The notes: generated by a model not told the origin, from the sequence alone. 64,000 nucleotides of DNA from Cynocephalus volans (GCF_027409185.1 NC_084461.1:187090001-187154000); one strand, 5' to 3'; counted from the first letter of the stretch, positions 1 through 11,582 are shown. Made by a program: numbers and translations.

Positions 1-519
1 AGAATCACCTGGGATTGAGTGAGCCTCTCAGGTAAATATTCTGTAGCTTACCACAGTCCCCACCACTCCCTATTGCCTTTCCATTAGAGGCCAAATCAAT
101 TGCAGCTTATGCTTACATAGTTTTCAAAATAAGGAAATATTTCTCATAACCATGACTTTATCAAAAGGAGGAAAACAAAAGATAGAAAAGGTCCTCTTAG
201 ATTTATAGATGACCCACTTTATTTCCTGGCCCTTGTAGGTATTTCAGTTTGGGACCCCTGACCCAGATAAATAATGTTAAGAGAAAAAAAGGTCTTAACA
301 GGATAAACTCTATAGAGGGTGATTTGGAAAGTTCTGTTGCAAGTTGGAGAAATCAATCCCCAAGTCATTTTTGATCTAGAGAGAATGCTCAGGGATAGTC
401 AATTTCCCAACCATTTCTTCATTTCCCATATACAGTGAAGATACAGAATCACGTAATGTATAGCCATTGACATATTTAGGATTCCCTAAAAATAATAATG
501 GAAATCTGAACTATTTTCA

Positions 520-1017
520 ATATTAAAAAACAGCTTTATTGAGATATAATTTACATACAATAAAATTCACTCTTTAAAAATGTTCAGTGGTTTTTAGTGT
601 ATTCACAGAGCTGTATAATCATCGCCACTGTCTAATTTTAGAACATTTTCATCACCCCCTCAAAAAAAACCCCATACCCATTAGCAGTAACTATCCATTC
701 TCCCTTCTCCAGTCCCTGGCAACCACTATTCTGCTTTTTTTTTTTTTTTTTTTCTTGGCGGCTGGTGGACGCAGGGATCCGAACCCTTGACCTTGGTATT
801 ATCAGCACCATGCTCTCCCAAGTAAGCTAACCAGCCAGCCCCACTACTCTAGTTTCTTGATTGCTTTTCACCATAGATTAGTTTAGCCTATTCTAGAACT
901 TCATACAAATGGAATCAGTATGTACTCTTTGGGGGAAGGCTTATTGCATTCAGTATAATGTTTCTAAGATTCATCCATGTTGTTACATATACCAGTAGTT
1001 TGTTTCTTTTTATTTTC
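520..1017 (-). repeat. Old L1 3' end, split by a SINE
   Basis: The text from 520 reads as the reverse complement of the mammalian L1MA/L1MB-type 3' end: 'tttattgagatataattta' near the left end, then 'ggaatcagtatgtac' and 'tccatgttgttaca' further right. A SINE at 735-842 splits it. Substitutions are frequent, so it is an old copy. Confidence 0.8.
735..842 (-). repeat. tRNA-Ile-type SINE, monomer
   Basis: A T-run (A-tail on the minus strand) is followed by the reverse complement of a tRNA-Ile-like body ending in 'ccagccagcccc'. It is inserted in the old L1 piece. The flanks 'ccactattct' and 'ccactactct' look like a decayed target duplication. Confidence 0.85.
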
Positions 1018-1474
1018 TTTTTACCACAGAGTGCAATTTGTTTCTAAGGCAATATCTCTCAAAAAACAAGGTGCATGGAAGAAAAATAAGATTGGTAACC
1101 ATGATTCCACTCTCTCTCTCTCTTCCCCCAACACACACCATGACTCAGAGGAGTTAAATGATACGTTGCTAACCAGCAGTGCCACCATCCTGTGGCTTCC
1201 AATCCCATTATCTTTCCACATATTTCACTGCCATTTCCTTATTTTTGTAAGGAAGTTCCTATCTGATTCTATAAGAGAACCTTATTTTATGACATGTAAA
1301 TTCAATACCCAAATTACAAAGGTACTAGGAGTTCCCTCAAAAACAGTGTGTCAGGTGGGTCCCAGTGTAGTAGAGTTTACAACTAATTGATCAGAACCAG
1401 TTACAGATTTCTTTGTTCTTTCTCCACTCCCACTGCCTCACTTGACTCATAAAAGAAAATTTTTAAACATGTTT

Positions 1475-1885
1475 GCCAATGAATGGATAAACAAAATGTG
1501 GTATATCCATACAATGGAATACTATTCAGCAATAAAAAGGAACAAAATACCCAAAATGTGCTGCAACATGAATGATCTTTGAAAACATGCTAAGTCAAAG
1601 AAGCCAGACACAAAAGGACACATATTGTATGATTCTATGTATATGAAATGTTCAGAAAAAGCAAACCTATAGAAACAGAAACCAGATTAGTGGTTGTCTG
1701 AGGCTGAAGTGGGAAGTGGGATTAAACGCAAAAGAGCACAAGGGATATTACTGAGGTGATGAAATGTCCTAAAACTGGATAATGATAATGACTGTACAAC
1801 TAAAAATTCACTGAACTGTATGTACACTAAAATGGGTACATTTTACAGTATGTAAATTATACCTCAAGTAAGTTGCTAAAAAAAA
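1475..1885 (+). repeat. Old L1 3' end
   Basis: The characteristic L1M 3' order is present: 'aatggataaacaaaatgtgg', 'acaatggaatactattcagc', 'gctaagtcaaagaagccaga', 'attagtggttgtctgagg', then 'aaattatacctcaa'. Its orientation is opposite to the L1 piece at 520-1017. Confidence 0.85.
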
Positions 1886-2606
1886 CCTCAAAATCCAAAA
1901 AACCTGTCTGACTACAAATGGATGAAAGAGTCCTGCTCCCAGGCAGAGAAAGATCTGCTTGATAATTCTAGGAACAAAGGAGGCAATTTAAAAGACCCAG
2001 CTACTGAACTGGAAAACAGGTGTTCAAAACAGCAACCTAATATAATTACATACCGTTTTAAGCATTCATTGGAAGCATTTCATTTTAATAAATAAAAGAG
2101 ATTTACAAGTAATTTTCTCTAAAAAGCTTAGTGTCAAGCTATCTGGACAGGTCCCACCTGCCAACCTTAAGATGAGGTAGTCTACTGCAAATGGGCCAGT
2201 TACCACAGGAGCATAAGAAGAGGTTCTTCAGGCTATTCTTTGAAAAGCTGTAATACTGGGTGAATATCTGAAAACCAGGTTAATTACCCACTTTCTACAT
2301 AAGAAACTTTTTTGTTTTGATGCCAAAAGTTTTTCTCATGGTGACAGAATTAAAATAGCCACCTTTCTTCCTCATGCCCACTCAGGATTCTGCATGCTCT
2401 CTTCTGAGACTCAAAGGCTAATAACAAGGAATTCTGTTTCTGGAACTATTTCTCCAGATCTTGGACCCCTTTCTGGAGCTACCAAAATCACCCCTTCTCA
2501 ACCTCCTCCTGCTAGGAGATTTTTCTGATGGTGCAATCAAACCCTAAATACATCAGGAATGCTAGGTTTGGAACGATTTCTTCAGGGAATTCAAGACGAG
2601 GCAGTA

Positions 2607-2935
2607 CAGCCGTCCCCTCTTACCCTTAACGGATATTTTCCAAGACCCCTAGTGGATGCCAAAAACCGCAGATAGTTGCAAACCCTATATGTTTTTCCCT
2701 ATACACACATACCTATGATAAAGTTTAACTTATAAATTAAGCACAGTGAGAGACTGCCAATAGTAACTAATAATAAAATAGAACAATTGTAAACAATATA
2801 CTGTATAAAAATTATTTGAACATTGTCCCTCTCAAAATATCTTATTGTACTGTACTCACCTATCTTCAGGGGGGGCAGTTGACCACCCCAACTGAAACCA
2901 TGGAAAGTAAAACCACGGATAAGGAGGTACTATTG
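2607..2935. mobile_element. Tigger-type (TcMar) DNA transposon fossil
   Basis: The ends form a diverged terminal inverted repeat: it begins 'cagccgtcccctcttaccc' and closes with 'ggataaggaggtactattg'. A TA dinucleotide precedes the left end, as expected for Tc/mariner insertion. The interior ('cctatgataaagttta', 'aataataaaatagaacaatt') is shared, in the opposite orientation, with the element at 17025. It has no transposase ORF, so it is a non-autonomous remnant. The subfamily name is not certain. Confidence 0.75.
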
Positions 2936-3898
2936 TCTTCCTCTACCACAATCAGACCCATCTGAGCAAAAATATCATTCAGGATATATGGTAATTATCT
3001 TTCTCAGGAAAAACACTATAATTCAGAATGCAAGCTCAAAACTCCAAAGCCTCCGTTCCCCACAAGGCCCCCTCAAGAGGCATGGCAGAGCTCAGGGGGA
3101 CAAGATGGAATAGCATGGCCAAAGGAAAGGGCCCAGAGTGCCTGGACTGGCAGAACAGGGTGGATGACTGGGCACCCACCACCGACAGCCCTGGTCAGCT
3201 CTTGTCAGGGAAGCTGCCCACCCACGGCACCAGCTACCAGGGTGCCCCGTGGTGTCCTCAGCACAACACGCACGCAGCACACAGAGGATGGGTCGTTCCC
3301 CAGGCTTCTTCATCTGAGTACTGGCCCCCAGTTGCTCAAGCCAAACACCTCAGAGTCACTGTTGATTCATTCTTTCATCTTCCAGGTCCACTTCATCAGC
3401 AAGTCCAAACCCACCCTGAATCCACCCACTTCTCACCAGCTCCACTCTACCATCCTAGTGTGAGGATGGAGCTCATCAGCCCCCCAGCTGGTACCCTTGC
3501 TTCCACTCCTGCCCTCCTACAGACTAGTCTCCTACACTCTAGTCTCCTACAGAGGAGCCACAAGCTGATCTGTGGTGGTAAATCAGTATTCTCCAAGGCA
3601 ATGAGAACAGCATCCTGACTTCCTACCATGGCCAACAATTTGCCTCTTCAACCTCATCTCCTACCCCTCACCCCTACCCTCCACATTCTGGCCATGCTGG
3701 CCTTCTTTCTAACCCTGGAATGTACCAAGCTCACTCCACCTTGGGCCTCTGCCTGGGCCTCTTCCACCGCCTGGAATGACTACCATGCCTGGCACCTACT
3801 TGCCACTCAAGTTTCAGTTCAACCTGAAATGTCACCTCCTCAGAACACATCTCTAACCAGCCTAAAGGATCTGTCCACCCTCCCCCACCCCATCACTT

Positions 3899-4012
3899 TT
3901 TTTTTTTTTTACTTTAAAAAAAATTTTCATTATAACATAGTTGATTGTACATATTTGTGGGGTACAGAGTTGAATATCATTACCTTTGTGCAATACCCCA
4001 TCACATTCTATT
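3899..4012 (-). repeat. L1 3' tail fragment
   Basis: A T-run is followed by the reverse complement of an L1 3' end ('tgtacatatttgtggggtac'). The same motif appears on the other strand near 63030. It is inserted in the L2 copy. Confidence 0.65.
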
Positions 4013-4105
4013 GTTTTTTTTGGCAGCTGGCTGGTATGGTGGCCCAAACCCTTGATCTTGGTGTTACAACACCGTGCTCTAACCAAATGAGCTAACTGGC
4101 CAGCC
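4013..4105 (-). repeat. tRNA-Ile-type SINE, monomer
   Basis: Reverse-complement monomer: 'ggcagctggctggta', 'cccaaacccttgatcttggt', 'gagctaactggccagcc'. Its tail abuts the L1 fragment. Confidence 0.85.
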
Positions 4106-6092
4106 TACTTTCTATCCTTTACCTTGTTTTATGTTCTTCACTGAACTCACAAAGTAAATCTGATTTGCTTACTGATTCATTCCCTCACTAGCATGTACGT
4201 TCCATGAGGGGAGATGACTAGTCTGTCTTGTTTACTACTGTATCCCCATGGGCTAGAACTATGCCTGGCACACAGTGGAGGCCTGATTAATACTTCTTGA
4301 GGAAAGGAGCACTCATGCTAGGGGCAGCCAATCCAAGACTATAACCAGACTCATGCTCTATGGCCCGTGAGATTTTGCTCAGAGAGGGAGGGCCAGCCAG
4401 TCTCCCTCTCAAACATCTGAACTGGAGACTATAGGGCTAATGTATTTAGACAATTGACAAAGAGTGTTGATGGTAACTGGAAGCTCTAAGTGAGGTCCAT
4501 ATGTGAAGCACAGGCCATGGGCAAGCTCAAGATGGGCAGATGCAGAAGCTCCCAGGAGCAGAAATTCAAAGCACAGAGAAGAAACAGCAGAAGGAGAACA
4601 AGCCAGCAGTCAGTGAGAGAAGACTGCAAAGAAAAATAGCGCCTGAGAGAGGAGCCAAGTCCTTAACGGTGGTCTAACAGTAAAGAGGGGCATCTCCCTC
4701 TTTACTGAGGGAGGTAGAGGACGTAGAGCCCCCTAGAACCCAGCTCCAGTCTCCACTGAAGTCTGACAGTCCTCAGAATCCTGGAACCAGCATGAGATGA
4801 CTAGCAGCTAATCCTTACGGTAAACCTCCATTCCACGGACTGGTACAAGAGGGTCCCCGATCCATGCAGCCAAAAGAGTTCTGCCTAAAACTCAAGCTCT
4901 GTGGCCTGGACTTCTAACCACAGATGAGAGAATTCCAACAAAAGATAGAAGTAATTCAATTCTAGGGAATGGGCGCCTACGTTCTGAATTTTTCATCAGC
5001 CATTATACAATCCTGAAAAATAAGTAAAATTAACTTTCTACAGTACCCTATTATAGGAATTATACCAGGAAACACAGATAAGGCCCACTTTCCAGACATT
5101 TCGTCTTATAACAAGGACCCACCTATCACTAGATCCCCCTGCCCTGGCACCTAGTATGCTCAGCATAACTCAGTGTAACTCCAGGGCAGGCTGCTACACG
5201 CTCCACTCCAGAGGTTGCGTTTGTCTTTACAGAGCTGAAGATAAACAAGATTAGTAAAAGTAAGGTTATAAAGTTGGTTTCCAGGTCCCTGAACATCCCT
5301 TTTTCAATTCAACATTATTTCTTAATCATCTAGTACGTGCCAGAGACTGTTAGGCTCCACGAGGAAGTCAGAGGTGAAGACAGCAGGGTCCACATCACAA
5401 CTATACAAGGCCTAATCAAATAAGGGCCATGGCTTTATAGAGGGATGTGATGTTCATTTGCTTTGGGAAGGCATACAACAGCATCAGAGTCTTGAGCTGA
5501 GTCATGAAGGAAGCGGAGGACATCACCAGTGGGGAAGGGCAGTGCACGGAAGGACACAGAATAGCCCAAGGCATGCGCCTTCTCCATCTTGGCTTCCCTG
5601 GGCCATACATTAGTGGTGGAATTGGCACTTTCACCTCCTCTTTAACAGAATTTCAGGCTTTTGTGAGCAGATAAGGGAGGTAACTTTTCACTTTAAGAGA
5701 CATTTCCTTGCACAAGGTGCCCAACCTCTCAGCAACAGAGCAAATTAACTTCTGGGCTCAGGTTTTCCTTTTTTTAATTTGAAAATCAGGATTCCACCAA
5801 CCTAGCTGAGAGGGTATTGTAAGAGTTGCTTAAGATCACGGAAAGATCATAGAATCTACAACATAGTAGCTGCTCAGTTAATGTGAATTCTCTTCTCTTC
5901 TCCCACCCTAGTAAATAACCTCCTTCCAACTTCTCCCCTAACCTCTTCTCCCAGACTCTCCTTTCCCAATTCTACCAACACTTCCTTGCCCTTCCCTCAG
6001 TTTGGCAATTAACCAACCAGTCTCTATATAAAATGGAAATGTAGTCCTGGATTACTAAAAGGGAAAAGATAGGTAAGAAAAGAACACTGGGG

Positions 6093-6256
6093 GGCCAGCC
6101 TGTGGCTCACTCAGGAGAATGTGGTGCTGATAACACCAAGGCCATGGGATCGGATCCCATGTAGGGATGGCCGGTTGGCTCATTGGATGAGCGTAGTGCT
6201 GACAACACCAAGTCAAGGGTTAAGATCCCCTTACAGGTCATCTTTAAAAAAAAAAA
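6093..6256 (+). repeat. tRNA-Ile-type SINE, dimer, with target-site duplication
   Basis: Two head-to-tail tRNA-like units are joined at 'gggatggccggttggctca'. The first unit carries 'ggccatgggatcggatccc' at the B-box position. A perfect 15-bp duplication (aaaagaacactgggg) lies at 6078-6092 and 6257-6271, so the insertion is relatively recent. Confidence 0.93.
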
Positions 6257-6439
6257 AAAAGAACACTGGGGCTCCCCATTGGGGAATACGATCCATAATT
6301 TTTGGCAGTTAACACAGGGAAGGAGAGACAAGTATTAAACCGTGACGTTAAGGAAACTGTCCACACTGATACTGGTTATGTCAGCACACACACACTCAAT
6401 CTGGTTTGGAAACCCTTCCTCAGTACTGCCAAAGACCTG

Positions 6440-6600
6440 GTTTGCATTTTTATCACAGCCCTTACTAATTGTTCTATAACTGTGTATCTGTTTGTGAGCT
6501 CCTTGAGGAGAGAGACTGCCCTCCACCTCTGTAGGACCAGCTCCCACCTCAGTGCACACCCTTTAGTGGCAGACTATCTCATGATTAAAGACTGAAGAGA
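6440..6600 (+). repeat. L2-like fragment
   Basis: It contains 'gtgagctccttgaggagaga' and nearby text typical of the last 200 bases of L2. It is short and diverged. Confidence 0.45.
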
Positions 6601-7429
6601 GTGAAAAAGAAGAAAAACTGCTTATCTTTGGTGTGGTTATAGAGGAGTAAAACTAATTTAGCCATTAGTATGAATGGTTTCCATTTACAACTAGCTACCA
6701 TGCCTAGCATTAGAAGATTCCTCTATTGAAAACTTAAAATTTGGAGCACACAGTGTTCTAAACCTTTAGTCCTTACTATTCCTTAAGTCTGGCATAGACG
6801 CCCATCTTGGGTCATGAACAAAGGGTTATTGCTATACAGGGCATACATCTAGGGGGCTTCATCCTAGAAACTTATATCCCAAGGCTATCTTACAGGTCCT
6901 AATTAAAATGTCTCCTTAAATATCCACTAAACAAAAACCCATTTTCCAGAAAGCTACTGCTTATCTCTAAATACCTAAAAAGACCATCTATTAGCTCGGA
7001 GACATTCACACCAAGCCTCCCTGATAAGGAGTTACTTAAAAAGGTAGAGAAGTGAAACCAAAACCAACTACAAAAAGCAACACACTAGATGTGTTCAGAA
7101 TCTGTGTGGGGGATGTACATGTGTGACATTCCTTAAAAAGTTAAGAGGGCAAGAACCATGAACTATGTTCTAGAGTACATAGCTCCATTGTGGAGCCTTA
7201 GAAAGGATCTGGCCAAATCAAGAATGCTTCTATTTAGCATTTGTCAGGCAGGCATTTGAGAGCTGCACTCAAAGATCCCAGTCAGATACATTATTTTCTT
7301 CATAAGTTTCTTGTCTATAAATGAGAAACTTGGGCTCCTAATAAATGTCAGCTGAATGAGAATACAGACTTGAAATTCCACCATAACCCACCTGCTACAC
7401 TCAGCCTGTTTAATCTCCTCTTGCCTGTC

Positions 7430-7560
7430 ATTCTTCAGACACTAGACACATTCACAGATGCTATCTCCGTTAATCCTCACTTCCACCCTACAGGGAAGTT
7501 TTATCCTCCTCATTTTAGAGCAGCAGACAAGACAGCTTAGAACAAGTACGCCATGGGCTT
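7430..7560 (-). repeat. MIR SINE fragment
   Basis: It shows the reverse-complement MIR core: 'taatcctcacttccaccct', then 'cctcctcattttagagca'. Diverged. Confidence 0.6.
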
Positions 7561-8113
7561 CTTTTCCCTGTCATCCACCACATAAGTTTTGACTTGGGGA
7601 AAGGCAACTTCTTCCCCTCCAAGACATCCCAGTAATTCAGCACATGTTCTAGGACCAAATCAAGATGTTTCGGCATCACAGAGCAGGAAGGGCATGGATT
7701 TGAAAGTCAGTACAATGAAACTGGAATCCCATCTGCACTGTTACTTACCAGGCAGGCCACTAAGCACACTCACACAGTCCCAAGTCTTCAAACACCCTAA
7801 TCCCGCACCTAAAGTCAACCCTGACCAAAGACCCTTCAGGAGTTAAAGGCCTCGCATGTTCAGGAACAGATCATATTCAGAATCCCTTGACCACTTCTCT
7901 CAGTACTGGGTAAAAAACAACCACAACTTCCCCTGCACTTAGTTCCTCCGTAAGAGCTGTTGAACCTCATCTGGAAACAGCTGGGAGGCAGCAGTTAACA
8001 GGAAACCAAACCTAAAAAAAAAAAGTACAGAGTGTACCAGGGAGAGTTAGGCAGCTAGAATGAAGAGGACAGGGGACAGACAGGAAGTTGAAGTTAGAAA
8101 AAACAGAGGCCAG

Positions 8114-8216
8114 GGGCCTGCCCGGGGCTCACTTGGGAAAGCGTGGTGCTGACAACACCAAGTCAAGGGTTAATAAGATCCCCTTACTGGTCATCTTTTA
8201 AAAAAAAAAAAGAAAG
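8114..8216 (+). repeat. tRNA-Ile-type SINE, hybrid of left and right units
   Basis: The 5' part matches the left unit of the dimer ('ggggctcacttgggaaagcg') and the 3' part matches the right unit ('caccaagtcaagggtta', 'cttactggtcatctttt'), so about one unit is missing. It is flanked by 'aacagaggccag' at 8102-8113 and 8225-8236. An (aaag)n tail follows. Confidence 0.88.
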
Positions 8217-10084
8217 AAAGAAAGAACAGAGGCCAGAAACAGTCACACAGAAGAGGAGACCCAGCTGGCCTCCCTCTCAGCCCACGTAGGAGGAAAGAAC
8301 CTGGAAAACCAGTGGCGAAGGCTCAAACCCCACTGAACCGGAAGTCAAATCAGCTCAGAAATTAATTCTTCTTTCCTCCCTGCCTCCCATCTTGATCTTA
8401 CTTCTCTGAAAGCCAGCTAGTAGTCCTGATAGGAGAGCTGAGGTCAGAAGCTCACTTTTTTCTAGCTTTTTTCTGTGCCAGCAGCTATAGCCCAGACAAG
8501 TGGTTTTGAGTCATTCCTCTGTCAATCCTTACCAAAGTTCCTCACGGCCAACTAAACCCAGGGGCCAGCCAAACCAGCCTCACACAGACAGACAAAGAGC
8601 ATCTTCATGAGGAATTCTAGGCAGATCCTATCCGGGGACCTGTGGCAGTAGACCTCAGGCAGCAGTGGACTTAGGCACAGGGAAAAGCAGTAAAAGCAAG
8701 AGAGCCAGAGGGGCTGGCAGCCCTGAAGAGTAAGGTAAGTTTCTTGCACCAAACATGGTGCATTTTGCTATCAAGAAAGTTAACTGAGTAATAACCAGTT
8801 GCCAAAATATTTTTAAGAGAAATGGAAAAAAAAATAAATGCCATTACTAAAATTCTTTGGCATTATTTAATACGCCTTTAGGTTATCCAAACAGAGGGCA
8901 AAGGGGAGACTGGTTTATTTTTCCTTTAGCTGAGCTTACTTAGGTGAGACCTTTCTAGCCCATGCCTCCTGGGACTCAATTATCCGTTCTCTCCTTGAAC
9001 ATGTAGAAGTTTATATTAAAATAAAGAAGAGGATTAAGTTCTCTTAATAAAACACATTCCTGTCTTTCACCTCTAGTTTTGTTTGAAAAGGCTCTCTCAA
9101 AGTGTGGAATCACTGTAATCTAGATGGGTTTGACTCCAATGGACATAATCAAAATTTGAGACTGAAGGGTGCACAGGGCTGCAACCTCAATACCATTTGT
9201 TTTTTAAAAAACAGAACATCTTTATAGGCTCAGTGCCAGCTCAAACTACCAAGACCAGAGAATCGGAGCAGAGACTGACCAATGTGCCACATCAGGGAGA
9301 TGGGAGGAAGAGCTATGAAAACAAATCAGCAGGGAAACCATCAAGAGAGGAAATGGGGGTGGCAGGGTATGTTTCAGGAATATAACAATGGAACAAGTTG
9401 ACTAATCATTTATTCCAGAGGGGGGAAATGCCATCCAGAGCCAAGTATCTAGTATTTTAACTTCAGGTAAATGCATAATGTTTTCACTTGGATATATCTG
9501 GGGCTGGCTCTCCAACAAAAAAGAGAGGAGAATGTTCTACTCTTTACACTGTTTCTGGACTCTCCTGGGAAACTTTTCCTGTGCTGCCTGCAGAGCAGAC
9601 ATAAGACAGCCCCAGCCAGCCCAGTTACAAGTGCAGTAAGCCAAACTCAGCAGAGATCCTATCATGAGCTTTGTGCAGGGCTAGGCTGCTCAGGTCACTG
9701 CAGCCAGTCCAAAGAAGTTCTGTTGCTGAGGAAGAAAAGTTACCTGCAGCAAACACCTAATATACACACTAGGGAAGGGAGAGAGAGTGACAAGACCAGG
9801 CATTTCTGTGACTTAGAAACAAGAGATCTTCACCCAGAGCTGAATCCACATGTCAGGATAGTATCTGGCCTGTCTGCCCTAAACACTGACATCTCCTTCA
9901 TATAATGTTTCAGGGCCGGCCAGAAAACCCTCCAACTTGCTAGGAGGACAGACTGAACCTCCAACAGCTGTGGCTCCAAGTCTTCCTAGGAGGTACCCAG
10001 GGCCCTCCCAAGATGGGAGAGGGCTTCCCAATACACACCTTGTGAGAGGGCCGAGCCTCCGGGTGCAGGGACGAGAGGAAAAGT

Positions 10085-10330
10085 AGCTAAACATTTAAGG
10101 AGCACCTAAATGCTGCGCCAGGTAGTGGAATAAGCATGTCATTCCATACCCGCAATCGTCCCATGGAGGCAGATACTTCTGTCACTTCCATTATATTTAT
10201 AAAGAAGGAAACAGACTCCGAGGTGTTACACAACCATCAAACAGTGGAGCCAGCTCTCCAGTCGCCCTGGACAGGTGGTCTTAGCCACTGCTAGATATTG
10301 CTGGAAGTACACAAAGCGTTTAGGGGAAAG
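10085..10330 (-). repeat. MIR SINE
   Basis: Reverse-complement MIR: 'aggagcacctaaatgctg', 'ggaaacagactccgaggtg', then 'gtggagccagctctcc'. Old copy close to MLXIP exon 1. Confidence 0.6.
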
Positions 10331-10407
10331 GGTCGATAGAGTTGGGTAACACAAGATGCAGCCTATGTTTATTTCTCTTTCTAGTCCAAGATCTGTGGCC
10401 TCGGGAC

Positions 10408-10441
10408 ACTGGGGTGGGGGTGGGGGGTGCCTAGATGGGGA
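10408..10441 (+). other. Candidate G-quadruplex tract in MLXIP intron 1
   Basis: The plus strand has four G-runs: GGGG, GGGGG and GGGGGG separated by single T bases, then GGGG after a longer loop. It lies about 240 bases inside the intron and is the template strand for MLXIP, so the RNA would carry C-runs. Folding is inferred only. Confidence 0.4.
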
Positions 10442-10680
10442 ACATGAAGCCGGAAGAACACAAACACTGTTGACAGGCGAAGAGGCCAGAACCCGGACCC
10501 CTCTCGCAACGTTGGGGATCCCCTACCCATAAACCCTCCCGAAGGGGGAACACCCAAAGGGAATGTGTGAAGCCAAGGAGTCCCCAGGCGGCGCAGCCCT
10601 CTACGCTTGTTTTGTCAAAGGGAGGCCCTGCTAGAGAGCCGGGGCCCGGCCGGGGCCTTCGGAGGTCGCCGGTTCCCTAC

Positions 10681-11093
10681 CTGTAGGCCAGGGTCATGCA
10701 CTCGAAGAGCTTGGTGAGCGAGGCGTCGATGGACAGGTGGCAGGAGCTGGTCTTGCCGAAGCTGTAGGTCTGGCACGTCTGCTTGTTGACCGTGTCAAAA
10801 TCGTAGCCCTTCTTGGGCGGGTGCTCGCGGTGCGGCGACGACACCATGAAGTGGCCGCTGTGGATGATCTGCTGGCGGCGCGGAGGCTCCTCGCGGCCCG
10901 GCCCGGCCCGGGGTGGCTGCGGCGCGGCGCTCGCGTGGGCCCGGGCCGGGATGGCCGCGCCGGAGGCGGGCGGTGGGGACGGCTCATCCGTGTCCGAGTC
11001 GTCGTCGTCCTCGGGCACCTGGGGCTTGAGCAGCACCGGGCGGCCCGGGCTGCGGGGTCTGCGCGAGGAGCACATGAAGACGTCGGCGGCCAT
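10681..11093 (-). CDS. MLXIP: MLXIP (MondoA) coding exon 1, 5' part of the gene
   Basis: MondoA is a bHLH-leucine-zipper factor that pairs with MLX and moves from the cytoplasm (outer mitochondrial membrane) to the nucleus when glucose 6-phosphate rises, inducing TXNIP and ARRDC4. This exon encodes residues 1-137 plus two bases of codon 138. Visible are the start MAADVFMCSS, an acidic patch EDDDDSDTDE (about residues 28-37), a Pro/Ala-rich low-complexity stretch, the Mondo conserved region motif IIHSGHFMVSSPH, and the start of the second conserved region and export signal, LTKLFECMTLAY. The donor is AG|GTAGGG with its last exon base at 10681. The ATG at 11093 (context CCCCTCATGG) is chosen because it matches the known mammalian N-terminus as I recall it. 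The paralogue MLXIPL is excluded by its different N-terminus. The DNA-binding exons lie outside the window. Confidence 0.96.
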
Positions 11094-11255
11094 GAGGGGC
11101 ACACGGCCGGGGGCATCCCCCGGGACCCGGGGCGACGCGGGCGTGGGAGGCTGAGGGGCGCCGGCCCGGCCCGCGCGCGGACTGCCTGCGAGCCCGCGGC
11201 GGAGCGGGAGGGGGAGCGCGCGGGCCGACAGGGCAGCCTCGGCGCCGGCCCCGCG

Positions 11256-11263
11256 TGACGTCA
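11256..11263. promoter_or_regulatory. CRE palindrome (TGACGTCA)
   Basis: A perfect 8-bp CREB/ATF consensus lies in the CpG island 163 bases upstream of the MLXIP ATG. Such full CREs near the start of CpG-island genes are often functional. Binding here is inferred. Confidence 0.6.
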
Positions 11264-11277
11264 CCGGCTCGTCTCGG

Positions 11278-11282
11278 CCAAT
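11278..11282 (+). promoter_or_regulatory. CCAAT box (NF-Y candidate)
   Basis: CCAAT in the context ggCCAATcgg matches the NF-Y consensus. It sits 14 bases from the CRE, a common pairing in promoters. It is inverted relative to MLXIP transcription. Confidence 0.55.
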
Positions 11283-11576
11283 CGGCCGCCCGCGTCAGCC
11301 TCTTAAAGGCGCACGGGAGTCTTTCCCTGGCCAGGAGGACAAAAAAAAAAGGAAAAAAAAAAAAGGTACCTGAAGACCACGCCTCCCTTCTCCGCCCCTC
11401 GCCGCCCTCTCCCCTCCACGCTGCCGGGGTGCTGCGGGGCGCGGCGGCCAGTCCGCGCCACTCGCCGGTATCATGACCTGGGAGAGGCGTCTGCCAAGCG
11501 GGGCCGCGTTGGGCCCGCACCCGCCCCGCGCTCCCGGAGTCGCCCTGCGGCCTCACTGCGGGCCGGGCTGGCGCTC

Positions 11577-11582
11577 CACGTG
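11577..11582. promoter_or_regulatory. CACGTG E-box upstream of MLXIP
   Basis: Palindromic CACGTG in the outer CpG island. This is the core bound by MYC/MAX/USF and, in pairs, by Mondo-MLX. I see only one copy here, not a full carbohydrate response element. Confidence 0.4.

Larger units (their letters stand above)
3315..4310 (+). repeat. L2 LINE 3' region, interrupted
   Basis: Typical L2 landmarks occur in order: 'agtcactgttgattcattct', 'catcagcaagtccaaa', 'ggccatgctggccttctttc', 'aaatgtcacctcctcagaa', 'tgtaccttccatgagg'-like text and the closing 'gcctggcacacagtggagg'. It is interrupted near 3899-4105 by an L1 tail and a SINE. It explains the 196-codon and 155-codon open frames here, which are not genes. 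Confidence 0.75.
1..10680 (-). other. MLXIP: MLXIP intron 1 (5' part, runs off the window)
   Basis: No further coding exon is visible between the donor of MLXIP exon 1 and the window edge, so this stretch is the start of its first intron. It contains old L1 3' ends, a Tigger-type DNA transposon fossil, an L2 copy interrupted by an L1 tail and a SINE, two further SINEs with clear target-site duplications, and MIR pieces, listed separately. The unlisted stretches (about 4330-6080, 6600-7430, 8240-10080 and 10330-10680) show nothing I can identify. The open frames in them are short and lack splice or codon support. Confidence 0.75.

Noticed and set aside
3028-3618. 196-codon plus-strand open frame
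   Set aside because: It is mostly L2-derived text with no conserved protein and a start in unremarkable sequence.
10677-11264. 195-codon minus-strand frame including MLXIP exon 1
   Set aside because: The real exon is 10681-11093. The extra upstream codons begin at a GTG and the last bases are intron beyond the donor.
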